Assembly (NCBI GenBank): GCA_013399895.1
Contig: VXBA01003280.1
Coordinates: 69,515 to 133,514, forward strand
Length of the DNA: 64,000 nt
Source: Serilophus lunatus
Taxonomy: Eukaryota; Chordata; Aves; Passeriformes; Eurylaimidae
Reading direction: 5' to 3'
This document shows, piece by piece, positions 44,092 through 57,599 of this stretch; the first letter of the stretch is position 1; the number at the start of each line of letters is the position of its first letter. Under the pieces are notes generated by a model. It was not told the DNA's origin and made no database searches. It saw only the letters and a list, made by a program, of their open reading frames with translations. Both the position numbers and the translations under genes were made by a program.

Positions 44092-47000
44092 CAAGGGAAG
44101 AGGGTTGTGCATGAAGGTTTTCATTCCCGTGTGAAACCTATTGAATTCACTTTAGGCCCCTTAAATGTCCTTTGCTCACACTGATTTCAAATCCCTCAAT
44201 TTAGGCAAGTGAGACTGCACACAATTTATAAATTCTACCTATTTTCACAATAGGCTTTACTACAAAAAGTTAATAAAAATGGGATAATTGCGCACACAAA
44301 AAATCAAGGATGCAAATTTCATTTCACACTGACAGTTATGGCTGCTCTTATGTGTAATTCTCAGTGATCTGCTAACATGTTTCCAGCTTGGGAACACAAT
44401 AATTTTGAATTTCTTTTTCAGGGCCCTCCAACCTGAATTTTTTGGTACTTCTGCAGATTTTGTTTGTACAAACATTGCCATAGAAAGCAAGAAAGGAAGA
44501 AGAAGAGTGCAAAGGGAGAGCAGTGCAAAGCCCTGTATATGAGAGCTTGTGTAGCCTTTGGTAACAGGACTGAAAATTAAAGAAAAAAAAGGTTGAAAAT
44601 ATGTAAGAGAAAAAGGTAAATGGTATTATAAAATAAATAAATAAAAATGGCAGACTGTTTCAAGAACAGAGAATGTGGTATAATTTAACCAGAAGGAAAA
44701 CGTCCTAAAAAGACTTTAATATAAAGCCTGAGAAGGAGAATTTGATAAAGGAATTGAAGTTTCAAAGAACTTAATACAGGTGAGTGGATGTTGATCCAGC
44801 AGCCAGTGTCTCTCACCATCAGTTTTCGGTGAGTTTTTTAGCAGGGCAGTTGAATAATACAGGACTCATCTGACAGCAGTTATTCACATTTCCTAATTGT
44901 AACTCTTAAGAATTAAATATTGTAGGAAATGTGATCAATAAATATTCTTCTAAAGGAATCTAATGATTGAATCTGAGCCAGAGAAGTGGACAAGTAACTG
45001 TTTAGAGTAGCAATACCCTTGAATTTGTCCGGTGACAAGTGATACTTCATACAAATGTGATCCTTTATTCTAAGGCACTTTGTCAATGTGGCCAAAGATG
45101 CAAATAATCCCTAACTGAATTAAAAATAAATAAACTAATATGACAATGTCTGGAAAGGTCAGTTGTACATTCTGCATAGTTCATGGAAACATTTCTTTCT
45201 TCAGGTGGTGATAACAACTTGTCTGCAGCTGCCTCTGCTGCAGGCAGATTCTAGGTCTCAGCATCAAGTACTTCTGTAGCAGTCTCTCTGTGTCAGTGCT
45301 GGTCGTGTTGAGATGCGCAGGCAGATTTGTGCTCAATCCCACACACTCTCAGTTCTTCTGCTCACTTATTTGCAATTTCTGTTTTCCTCTGACCTAGAGT
45401 TAAAATGCCCTAACTCATCTGCTAAAGAAGATGTACACATCTTCAAATTCCCTTTGTGATATGATGGTAATGTCCAGTTGTAGTTTAAGAAAAGCCTTTT
45501 GCCAGTCATCGATATATTGAATTTTGAAGTATTATTTAACTACTGAGATAGTCACAATGTCAGACCTAAATTTATTACTGAATTGTGTGCTCCTGTATTC
45601 AGAAAAGGAAGAAAAAATAAAATTGTAGAGAGCCTGAATTTCACTTGCCATCTGACAGCATTTATCTGTTGCACCAGCTCATATAAATGGAACTGGTTTA
45701 CCTCACAGCAACATCTTACATGACAAAGTAATTTATTTTCTTTTACTTCTAAGAAATATCGAAATTATATGTCCTGTGGGTTAGATCTCTCTGACTTTGA
45801 AATTCAAATGTGGCATTTGTTTGCCTGCCTCTCTTGAAGATCTGTTTTTTCCTGTTTCTTCTCTCTCCTTCTCCTGTACTGGTATGTGCAGTTGCAGTTT
45901 TTAATGCAGAAGCAAAGTCCACTGTGGCTCATTCTTCACCTTGTGATACTTGTCTGATGATACACAGACCTGTTTGCTGCTAGCTGCGTTTCACAACATC
46001 TCTCTTGTCTTTGTCCTTTGGATTTTTTCTTTCTCTGGGCTTTTTTGTTTTTGGTTTTGTTTTTTTTTTTTATTTTGTTCGAACTTCTAATGTGCCGTGA
46101 CAGTGTTCCCTTATTTCTGATTGACCAGGTCTGTCCTCAGTCCCAGACTGTTCCTCTACTGATCTTTTTATCCAAGATGCTGGATGTGCAGCTTATTCTT
46201 GAGAGATGCAGCACTCTCTGTACAAATTTAATCTTTGCTTCATCAACCAGCACTGCCCAGACTGTGACTTAATTTGCAGGCACAGCATAAATGGGATGCA
46301 GATGCAATAAGATAGATAAGAGTTGTCACAAGCCTTAAAATATATGGATAAGTTGTTAGTGGTGGAGAACTGCTAGAGCATGTTAAAAACAGATTTGGTC
46401 TATGATACATATCCAGGGGGATACAAGGAAAACAATAATGCAAAGATCAGTAATTTCAGGTCAGTGAAAGTAGTGAAATAATACAAAATGATATCATGGT
46501 ACCTTGCTTAAAGTGTGTAACTTAATGTGCTTAAAACAAAGTCATGTCTTTGACATCAGGAAATTTAGGACTGTTCATTCACTTTATAAATTCACTTTGC
46601 GGAACTTGCACACAAAAAAGGGCAAATGAATGTCTGGTGTTAAAAGCATGTCTGTTTTGTAAGACAATAAAAGTTTGCCTTCCCCAAGTTGCAGGTGGCA
46701 GCTGTACATTTATTGGGAAGAGTTTTCACTTGCAAAACCAAGAAACCAGTGTGCTAGATACTGAGTGTCATGTAAGTGTATATTGTGTATGTCTCCGTAT
46801 TTATACTCATATATGCTTATACACACATCCATACTTGAGGATACTGAAATTTTCTAGTTGGCACCAGGCATTTTCAAAGTATCATATATAATGATAATTT
46901 TTATAAATTCATATTGGATTCACTGAATGTTTTGTAGTTAAGCTACATTTTTCTGTAAAAATATATTCGTAGATTGGGATCCTGTTGAATTATCCTGAAT

Positions 47001-50000
47001 ATCCCATAATTATTTTTGCACTTACTCTGTTGAATGGGAAATCATTTATTAAAAAATGTTGGTTTGGCTTGGAATAATTTTATTTTTTTTAAATTTGGAA
47101 AGTATGTTCTTGTCATACTTAATAACAAAGTCCAGCCATCCTGAATAATGTTGAAAGGACAGAATTTTTTAATGTTTAATCCAATAGTTAAACTTTTTTC
47201 TCAAGGAGTATTCTTAACTAGCAGTTATCAATCTCTATTCATCCTTAAGTAATTTACATTATACTTAGTTCAAGGTCAGAAATGTTAAGATTGACTGGTG
47301 ATTCATAAAAGTTCTGTTAATACCAAAATAAGAACTGAAGGTTGGTCTGCTTTCTTCTTGCAAATCTGTGCTCAGAGTCTGTGTACTTGAAGATAAATAA
47401 CCCACCTGAAAAGAGTATGGATGCTGACAGCTCCACTTCTTATTGAGATGTTAATGATATGTTGTGGGGTTTTTTTTAATCTTGTTTTCTGCAGTGCTTT
47501 TAAGTGTTTAGCTAAGCTGTAAAACTATCTTCCCATCCAAGAGCATCTAAGCAAGACAAACTTGGGAGCTTCTGGTCCTTCCTTATTGAATGTCCCTTCA
47601 GTGAGCATCATGCTGTGGTCTCTTAATAGGATTTGTGTGTGCACACCTCAGTTTGACCTTCTAAATTCTATCCTATGGGATCTGCTGTAATGAGACGGAT
47701 CCAGCTTCTGTGATCCAAATAAAAGCAAAACTTCAATTTCAAATAAAGCTCTACAGAGAATTCAGAAAGCTGGTTTGGAAGACAGAGCTGCTAAAGTAAA
47801 AAAGGTAGGCTGCTAGCAAGGGTTTAAAACTTTTATTTCAAGGATGTTTCTCTGCTCTCTGTTTAATAGTGCCTAATGACTGAGCATTTTCTGTCCCTGG
47901 TTTAAATTATTTGAAGGAAAAATTGCAGAAGTGTGTCTTTACCAAGGTTAATGGAATGACACAGCCTGACTTCTGGAAGAAGTAGGAGGGGGAGTTGGAA
48001 TAAGTAGGAATGGGAGTTACAAGAACAAGAGTTGAAAGTAAAGACTTGTCTGAGGAATAGAGTGATAATGGGTAGTATTAGAAGCCAGGTTTAGAGATAC
48101 AGTTTGCTTTTACAGCGTTGATTAACTGCATAATTACAGCACTTCAGAGTTCTTGAAGGCAACCAAAAATAGTCATGGGCATGTCTGTGAATATACAAAC
48201 TTAGAAGTTCCAAAGAGATTTTATGTTATTCTGTTTATCCAGGCATTGGAAGATATTAATGCCGGTGAAGTAGTGACATCTGATTAAAAGACAAGCACCA
48301 TATTATGTGAAAGGGAAAAGGAAAACAGAGAGAAAAGCCAACTTTTAATGTTACAACCACTGCGGACAAATTTGCAGAAGGGCTTATGTGATTAAATGGG
48401 AGTAAAGAACATCCAGTTTGCATTACTTCCATTTAGTTGGACTGGTACCTGAAGATGGTTCCATTTCCTAGGTTTAGTAAAAGTTTAAACATGTATTGTT
48501 TGATATATTTTTTTTGATCTTACATGAAATTCATAGATAATTAATTTCACAGATAAAAGCAGCAATTTTAATGGTATTGTTGAGCAGCAAAGACAGAAGG
48601 ATCAAGGAAGCTCCTTACTGCTAGTGAGGTACTATGCACATAGAAATTGTTTTGTTAACAGAATATTTAAAAAGCTCATGCTTTTTCAGCACGTGGATCT
48701 GTAAGTAAGTCAGTTCCCCAATGTCTACCAGCTGGCTCTGAATCTTTGATTCTCATAAATCAAAATAGAAACAAACCTCATTTCTATGTCTTTCTGAATG
48801 GCAAGAGTGTTACTCAGTCTCCAGGTTCCATCACTCTCTGAATTCCTCCATGAAAAATGAAAAAGACTCATCCCATGGAAAAACTGTACCATGAAACTAT
48901 CAACTTACAAATTTATAGCGTTTCTGTTCCTGTGACAATTAGCAAAAGTAAAATAAAAGACCTAATGACAGCGATAACAAATTAAAGAGGAATAAAGCTT
49001 ACTCAACATGTTAATTCTATTTTCCACTTGGGTGCTACTCAAAACAGCAGTGCAAACGGAGTGAGAGCAAATATGTCCCATGGAAAGCAAACTAACTGAA
49101 GTTGAGCTTCTTTCACAAGCGAGAGCTACAACACAAATAAAATTACTCTCCTTGGATTCAATTGGCAGATGCTAAAATACTCCTGCTTTACATGGTGGTT
49201 TGAGAGGATTTTCAAATTTTTTTTTTTCTTCCAAGGAGAACCAGGTGAAGCTGAGGATGCCCATTTTCTCAGGGTTTTTTTGTTCCTTATCCCTCTACCA
49301 TCTTCGTAGATATTATGGCCTATACAAAATATGGGATAGATTTTTCCAAAATGACTTGCATTAACTTGAGAGAGATAACATCTGTACACCAGAGAAATGT
49401 GCAGTAAGGAACAAGGCTGTGGGTGATTGAAGTACTTGGAAGACACCCACATTTGGGACATTACCACTGGTGAAGTCCTATCTCATGGACATAATGTTAT
49501 GCTACCAGAATATGATGTGCCATGTATGCTTCTCTTGGAATCACTACACCTGGCTTCCTTTTTTCCCCACTTCAGCAAGTGTTAGTCATAGTATATATTT
49601 AATGACCTAGATTTGAAATTTAAAAAAAAAAAAATCTGTAAAATTGACACAGTCGATCAAGTATTATCCAAATAAATTAATACACATTTGCTTAGCTCTT
49701 TAGTACCATCTCTCTCTAGTAGCACCGCTTGCAGTAATTTTCATTATAAAGTCAATCTTACTAAGAATTAACAGCTTTTGCTTATGTTTCCCTGGGTGTA
49801 ACAGACTGCCTGGATGAAAGAAGGAATTCTGTGGTGGCAGGAGGGAAAATGAGCTGGTGGAAGATGTGTCAGAAGAGCACAGGTCCTGGGTGGCACATAC
49901 CACAAAGAGCTCCCTTGGAGGAGTGTTGATCCACTTTGGGTAATGATGGTTTAGGTAATTAAGCCTGAAATACAAGTAGGATTCAGTAAGTAGAATTGAA

Positions 50001-51014
50001 TTTTGATTTAACCTTCTGATGGGTTATGCAAAAAGAAGAGTACTGAAAAGAGGGAATTTCTTAATAATATTGACTTCTGTCACAATGCTGGACATTCTGG
50101 AAATGAAGTCTACTCAAGTGGAAAATTGGATGTGAGGAGCAGGAGGACTTCTCTGTGACTCAGATGTTAAACTGCACTGTACTGCTTGCTTGGAAATTAA
50201 CACAAAGCCTTATAGTGAGAAGAAAAAGCAGTACAAAATTTCTTGCTTCATATTATACATGCACTGATGTTAATTTTGGGAGCATCGTGGGTTTAGAACA
50301 TTCACAGCTGTTCTATTTTTGTAGATCCCAAAATAGATACATACAGCTTTAATGTTGTCTGAAGTAGATGCTGCTGAGGTAAAAATGCCAATCTCCTTCT
50401 TTAACTATCAAACTATTCAGCTCTGATCAAAGTTTTCTAAAGTGACTATTGATTTTTTTAATTGTTCTGATGAAACTAAGAATAATATTTTACAGAAGTT
50501 TGCCTTTCTGACAAACCTGAGTGAAAGCGCCTTTGTGTAGTGCCTTGAGTAATAGTTGAAGATTGTTTTCTCTAAAACAGACTTCCTGAATATTGAATCT
50601 TCAGAATGAATTGATCTGTGTTTTAATATTTAAAAGAAGTCATGTTTTTTGTCATTTTCCTACGTTAAAAAAAAGAAAAACCACAGGCAGATGACATGTG
50701 CCACAAGGGCGGGAGTAAATACTCAATTTTCATGGCTTTCGGGTTGGCTTTTAATCCATTATTTTGGTCAATTCTTAAGATAAAACCTTTATGTGACATC
50801 TGGGTAAGGAATACACCATGGAGTTAGGGTCGTGTTGTGCCATCACTTAAGGGAATTTTATGTTTTTCATACAGAACTATTTTTCTGAATCAGACATTTC
50901 ATGCCTGACTTATTCAACCATGTGACAGTTAATTACTTTTGAAGTAATTGAGACATTACTGAAGGAAGTGGGTAAGAGAGCTATCAGCAGGAAAACCACA
51001 AAATCCACATCATA

Positions 51015-51125
51015 AGATCATCTGGAACAGGTTGCCCAGGGAAACTGTGGCTGCTTCTTCCATGGAAGTGTCCAAAGCCAGGTTGGATGTGGCTTGGAGC
51101 ATCCTGGGATAGTGGAAGGTGTTTT
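51015..51125 (+). mobile_element. Short CR1 LINE scrap
   Basis: GGAACAGGTTGCCCAGGGAA, then CATGGAAGTGTCCAAAGCCA, then GGTTGGATGTGGCTTGGAGC and GGGATAGTGGAAGGTGT: the plus-strand CR1 3' region. The terminal part of the CR1 tail is missing. Confidence 0.78.
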
Positions 51126-52932
51126 TGCCCATGGCGGGGGTTTCTTGCAGTCTGCTTTTGTAGTTGCCTTCTGAAAACATTGCTTCAGCAGTGGAATGAG
51201 GATGCAATGCTTGGGCTGTTACAACAGTGTCACCATTTGTCTGCTCATGTGGATTTGTTCCCACCAAGAAATAGTTGTGATAGTCTACAGAGCTGGGGAA
51301 AGACATTCAATAAACTTGCAGGAGAATTTATCAGATTTTTGATAAAATAGTGCTCTGTGATATGCCTGCCAGGGCATCATTGCTTTTCCTGAGTTCCGTC
51401 ATTGCTCCTCTGGGACCACTCTGTACTGAATGTTTCCAATAACTTCCTGTATTTGTATATCATGTTACAGCAATGCAAGAAAAATGGAAAGCATTCCCAT
51501 GCCCAGCTAATGTATTACCAATACAGTAAACCTTGTTTTCAGTAGGTCATTGCTAATTAGTCTGTTTTTCAGCATATTCTGTTGTTGCTAGCTGCATTTT
51601 AAACCACTGAGGTGTGCTGATCCTTTGGAAAAGGACAAATACGTATTTTCAAATCTCCTTCCCCATCTGCATTCACTGTTTGATATGTGCAGCTTTCACT
51701 ATTTGGGGAGGAGGGGAAGTGGTCCAGCATCAAACTGCTTGATTTGTTAGATGTCTTCTATGCACTAAGCAATACTTCACCAGTCTCTTTGAAAAGCTGG
51801 TGTGATGGAGAACCAGAGAGGCTGGGGGACTGGGTAGATCTGTCATGTGCTTTTTTTCATAAAGTAATTTAAATACAGAGTCTCCTTCCACTCACCTCTA
51901 CGTACTCTTCCCTGTCTTCCATAAGGAATAAAACCTTAGATGGAGTTAGCCAAGTCTCATTTAAGTTTTCTCTAGAGATGCAGCTGAATTAAGGAGAGGG
52001 ATGCATAAGCCTAGCTGGTAACAAGGGTGTAGATGGTAGGAAAAGTTAATAAAAGATAATGAAAGGCAATAAAATACCTACCTGGCACTTGGTATAGTTT
52101 TTATCTCAATTAACAAGTAATTTTCTCAACCTGGAGCAGCATGTGGTTTAAGAAAACATCATCAGATCGTATTACATTTTCCTGTTACTTCACAGAAGCC
52201 TCTGCAAGTCATATTTCTTTTACCTCTTCTCTCCCTGCAGCCTGTTGCAGCTCACACTGTGAAGCTATTTTTCATGCTCAGCAGTATGGAAACAGGAGAG
52301 TTATCACCTGGAGGATTTTTACAGGGGGTTACATGTGGATCTGACGAAGGGCTGAGGGAGATTTTGCAGATGACGTTTAATCTTTCTGTAGTACATTCTA
52401 TAGGGCTGCAAATTGGGTAAAAAGAGACAGGAGCCAGTCTCTAGATCTAAGGTATCTCTGTGTTCTTGTCAATTTTGCAACAATTCCTGTAAAATAATGC
52501 TCTGAAAAATTTCCTCTGACATGGGAGAGGTGAGAGTGCTGACACTGGAGGTGTTTGGTCCTGGTTACTACATTGCAGACATCCAGGAAAGCATAACTTG
52601 TCTCTGGGGTTTGACCCTCTAGCTAATCATATCTTGCAAGACCATGATTTGAACGACCCCATGGCCATTCCCTTGTTGAGGACTGGAATGTGAGAAAGCA
52701 AGTCAACCTACCTGTGCAGGTCCTACACCCATGGTGAGGTGGCAGAATGGAAAAGTAAATATTTCCACTGCCAATAAGTCTCTTCAGAGTGACTCCCTGT
52801 TGTGAAGAGGGGCTATTCAGCAGATAGCCATGAAAAGCAGATGTGTAAAAGCTTGTGGTACATGGCCTGGGTTTGGCCAGAAATTCCTGAACTCCACACA
52901 GACACACTTGAGCTTTAGTTGAGGACTAAAGC

Positions 52933-52940
52933 TATAAAAG
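52933..52940 (+). promoter_or_regulatory. Isolated TATA box-like element
   Basis: GCTATAAAAGGGC is a near-ideal TATA context in otherwise unannotated DNA. No downstream reading frame or exon could be tied to it. It may be a chance match or a relic of an old LTR promoter. Confidence 0.25.
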
Positions 52941-55900
52941 GGCCCGCAAAAGGCTTCTTAGATTTCTTCCCCTAACAGAATGGCAAAAAATGTTGGGATA
53001 TCAAGTACACGCATCAGCGGCTTGCTCCTCAGTGCACAATGTCTAGAGAAAAAATAAAATAGCAGATAAATGACAGAGAAAGAATCCATAAGAATTAACA
53101 CAAACCCATAAAACTGAGGGCCTGTTTTGGGGTGTTTTAAAAGGAGAAATCTTGCTTTATGAATGTCTCTTTTTGGTTTGGACTTTTGGGGGGTTTTTTT
53201 GCATAGATGTCTCTTGTGTTGGTGAGTCACATGTTTTCACCTTTTTCAAAAGCAGAGTCATGTGTGAGCATTGCAGGACAACATGGCAAAGCCATCAGAT
53301 ATTCCCTCATAATTGATGTGTTTGTTGAGGAAAAGAGGGGCAGTCAGCTGGGAATGCCTGAGCCCAAAAGTATTTTTCAGAGATGCTTAACAACTTTCTT
53401 TTGGTTTATGTAAGCGAAACCTCATCCTGGCTGCCAGCCATGTAGTCATGCATTTGCCTAAAATGAAGGTGTCTAATACTTTTTAAAAGTTAGTTACATA
53501 AATGCTTTTATGCCAGACTATTGGGATCTACTGTGAGGTCCCACAAAGGGATATGAAATTGGATGAAGTCCAAGTCTGACCTGACCACAGAAGAATATAT
53601 TGCTGAGCAAGAGGAGGAAGAATGGGGGTTGTTGGATGTGTTCATTCAAATTCTCAGTTGAAATGATGTGCCTGAGATCAACTGGAGGGCTAAGCTCCAG
53701 CCTCACATTATCCTTGATAAATTCCTCCCTTCCCCAGTTCATCCACTGCCTGCCTGTGCTGGGTCTGTTTGTCTGCTTCTTTACCTGCAGAAGAGAAATG
53801 ATAGTATTTAGCTGCACTTTGTTAAGTTCTTTCCAATGCAGTGAGAAAACATCCTCTGAGTGTCACAGATAAATGGGGCTTTATTAGGAAAAAGTAAAGA
53901 AAGATTAAAGGAAAAAGGTACTCAGGAGAAAGTGACTACTGAAGTACCTCTAGTGATCTTTTTGCAACTCTTACCATCTCACTGACAAGTATAAGAGTAA
54001 GATGAGAATCTTGGAGGGAAAATGGTCTTGATTCTGAAGTCAGAACTATCTTAGATAGTGGATCACCTTGAATTTTTCATATGACCAAGGCATTAAGTAT
54101 ACTTGGAACTCAGTGTTGAAGCTACCTGGAATGTCAGAAGATGAAGCATAAGAATTAACTGAGTGATCATTTAAACAATGAATCTTGTACCTTGGGAGGG
54201 CAGTGTCCTTGTAATTACTTGGAATGTAATGGAATGCTTAAACCTGATTTTCAGTATATAAACTGGTAGAGGTTTGCTTGCTTTTTTCAACTTTCAAGCA
54301 ATTCGAGCTCTTTGATTTAAACTCAATACACTAAATGGAATGAGCAGATCATCTGAGGATAAGCTTTCTGTTGAAAATATTGTTGGAGTTGTCCCTTCAG
54401 AATTAAACTTTAAACCGTGTTATGAAGTCAAGTCTAGTTCAGCATGACCAGATAAGCACTGTGGGATTCTAGAGCATAGTTCTGTGCTTAGTGAAGTGCA
54501 GACACTATGGGATTGTGTAGCTCTGACTAACAGCTGAGGAGGCTTTGAATAAGAGCCACATGTGTACGAGCTGTAAGCCAGATTCTCTGCTGCGATGGCA
54601 GCCCCTTCGAGCCATCTGACAGTGTAATGGAGCTGAAAACTGGCTCTGCAATCTATCCCTTTCTCCTCCTGTTCCTCGACTCCAGGGGAGTTCCCAGCTG
54701 CACAGTTTTGGCATACACAGCACTCTCATACCTAAGGTTTAGACCCCAGAACAGGAACTCTCTCTGGATTTAAACTGAGAATCTGCTAGGAAAGGTGTGG
54801 AGTATTTCCACCAGTATAGTCCCAAGTTGATTCAGAAAGGGAAGTCATTACTAATGTTTTCCAAGTAGATGGCCCAGCAAGAGAAGCAGTAGCTGAATAT
54901 TTGTCCTTAGCATTTTTTCTTCAGCCAAAAAAGTGTTAGATTTAACTTACAGCCTTAAAATTTCACTGCCTATGTGTGTCCTACAAACCACTCACTGATT
55001 TAGACTTCTGTTCCAGCACTGGGTTAACTTATCAACCCTAAACAGATGGGTTTGTTTAACTGACACTCTGAAAGATGAAGGGTGGGATTTTTCATGCTGA
55101 CAGAATGATCAGAGTTTTGTTATCTCTGGATGACAGTCACAATACCCAATTCACTTTGTATTGGAGGATTTTCCCTTTCGTGGTGAAAGAGGGAAAAAAA
55201 GAATAATGTTGAGCACTCTTGTTTAAACAAACCTAGAACTGCCTATGAGAGACCATAGACAAAGTTTAAGGCTTTTTTTTTCCCAATCAGCATCCAAATG
55301 ACTGTCATGACTTACCTTGTGAAATACTGAAGTAGTTACATTACTGTGTTTATTACATTTTTTCTTAAAATGGGACCATGTAATCAATGTTGCTGACTCC
55401 TGGGAAAGCTCTCAGAGCCTCACAGAGGTGCATGATATGATTTTTCATTTTGACTCAACTGTGAAAAGTGAACAAGGCAGTGAATGAAAGGTATTAAAAT
55501 GGCTGCTAGAATCAGGACAGTGTGATACTCGTGGGGTCCTCCCAGGGGATCTGCTTAGAAAATCAACTTTCTTTCATTTTGTGATATTTTCTTTCCAACT
55601 TTCTGCTCAGGAGTTCAAAACTTAATATAGTATATTCACATGGTAACAAGTGACTGGGAGAATTGCTCTTTTCAGACAGTGTTCTTTTGAGTGTTAATCT
55701 CTATTAATATTGAAATTTAGCTGAAGTGATGCTTCATGGTCAACTGTGAGTCAGTGTGCCAAGCAAATCCACCTTTGCAAGTTTAGGCACTTTTCTGCAG
55801 GCGAGCCATCCCTGTGAATGTGCTGTGATTCAATGTCTCCCCATGTGCAGCTCCTTGCCCCTCTTTCCCTGCCCTGCGTCAGGGCTGCTGCCACACTCTT

Positions 55901-56640
55901 CTCAGCCAGGATTTGCTTCTCTTCCAGCCTCTCTGTCCCTCAGTTGCCGCAGCCACTGTCCATCACCTCTCTTAGATTTGTGCCAAGACTGAGACTGGTT
56001 GGTGACACCCAGAAACACTTGGGATTGCTCTGCAAAGCCTTCTTATGTGTGTTGTTCTTGCAGCTCCCTCAGAACAGAGCCAGAATGGATTCATTGAGGC
56101 CGATTTGTCTGTTCCTAACGGAACTTACTGTGTATTTGTACAATTAGAAGAAACTACTGGTCTTAATCCAGCTTTGAGCACCACTAAGTCAAAGAGATGC
56201 ATTTTTATCTTGTTTACAAAGTAAGGACAGGTACAATCTCACCCAAAGAGGGAGAAGTGTTAAGTTCTGTGACTGGATTAGGCTAACTCTGGAGTTTACT
56301 GTGGCATCAGAAAAAAAATATCCTTGACTTGGTTGCTCATGGGTAAATCATGGAAATCTATTTAGAGCTCTAAATAGCATCTACTTATCTTTTTTTTTCA
56401 TTAAAGAGATACTTTTTTTTTAATGCCCTATTCTATTGCAAAGTGCAAGTTGAATCCTGTAGTTATTATGCCATATATTGACATTATGCCTTGTGGTTAA
56501 GGCAAATGAAGAAAACATGCATATCTGGGTGAAATGGCTGTTAGAAGCATAAATGCCTGGCTAGTAGTGCAGAAAATTCCTCCAGATGCCTCTGTTTTTC
56601 CTCACCTGATCTTGCTTTCTTTTAATTTTGTTATTTACAG

Positions 56641-56772
56641 TGGTCTCCACTGAAGGAGTTAAACCTCTCAGAGAACTGACTCCTTTTACAATAAGGATAC
56701 CAGACCTTGACAATTATCTGAAAATCCAAGGGCCTTCCAGTGAGTTATGTGAGTTCAAGCAATTGGAAGGAA
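56641..56772 (+). other. Candidate exon, unknown
   Basis: A strong acceptor (TTTTAATTTTGTTATTTACAG, ending at 56640) is followed by an open frame of about 43 codons, starting GTC TCC ACT GAA (product VSTEGVKPLREL... then IPDLDNYLKIQGPSSEL) and running to TAA. A GTGAGT donor sits at 56740 inside it, giving a 99-nt alternative exon. No Met start and no recognised homologue. It may be a non-coding RNA exon or chance. Confidence 0.25.
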
Positions 56773-57246
56773 GCTAATAGGAAAGTGTACAGTAGAGTTA
56801 ATAAATAACAGTGTGAGCCTCAGGCATTTCACAGGAGAAAAGTAACAGGTAATTATCACTTGAAAGATTTTTACAGTCTCTTCATTATTTGAATATAATT
56901 AACTGAAAGAGGCAAAATATTGCAGCCTGGTAAGGTGAATCTTTGCCTTAAGAGACGGTCCATGCTCTCTGCAGGGGAAAACTGCTCAGCTGAATTAAGG
57001 CTATACAATATTTATATAGATAGAATTAAAAGGGAAATACACAAAATTGAAGGTGAAGTATTCCTTGGCAAGATCTTGCTTATTGATAGCTTCTTTTGCT
57101 GATGTTTATGTCCAGCTCAGCTGAGCTAATACAGTATTGTTGTTGGCTTTGCAACACAGATTGCTGTAGTTAAATCATAAAGGTTTAAACCCACTGTTGA
57201 TTATAAAAAAAGCCATGAGGTTTTTCACACATATATTCATTTTTCC

Positions 57247-57525
57247 GTGGTACCCAGAACTGTAATTTCTCTGCAAGATTCCAATACCCTGGACGAGGGC
57301 AGGTTTATTCACCGGGGAGCAGCTGTACATCCTCAGAGGAACGATGGGGACCTGCCCATCTCTCCGACTCCTGAACTGCAGCAAAAGCCCTTCACACTTG
57401 CTGAGGACTTGCCTGAATTCCGTGTCCTCTCCTCATCTAAGGAACAGGATCAGATGGAAGCCACATTTGACTGCAAGTCAAACTCACAAAGTACTTGGTC
57501 CAGATTGAATCAAAGCATTTCATAG
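57247..57525 (+). other. Unassigned 92-codon open frame, hydrophilic
   Basis: ATG-initiated frame with a hydrophilic, acidic product (RNDGDLPISPTPELQQKPF, LAEDLPEFRVLSSSKEQDQ, ending NQSIS). The local sequence has balanced codon-like composition, unlike the AT-rich DNA around it. I do not recognise a domain. It may be a small coding exon, a conserved non-coding element upstream of SLC6A5, or chance. Confidence 0.25.
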
Positions 57526-57599
57526 CTAATGTTTAACATCTCTAATCTAATTACCTTTAACAAAAAGGCCGTTCAATTGCAACCTTAAGTGGTTATTTC

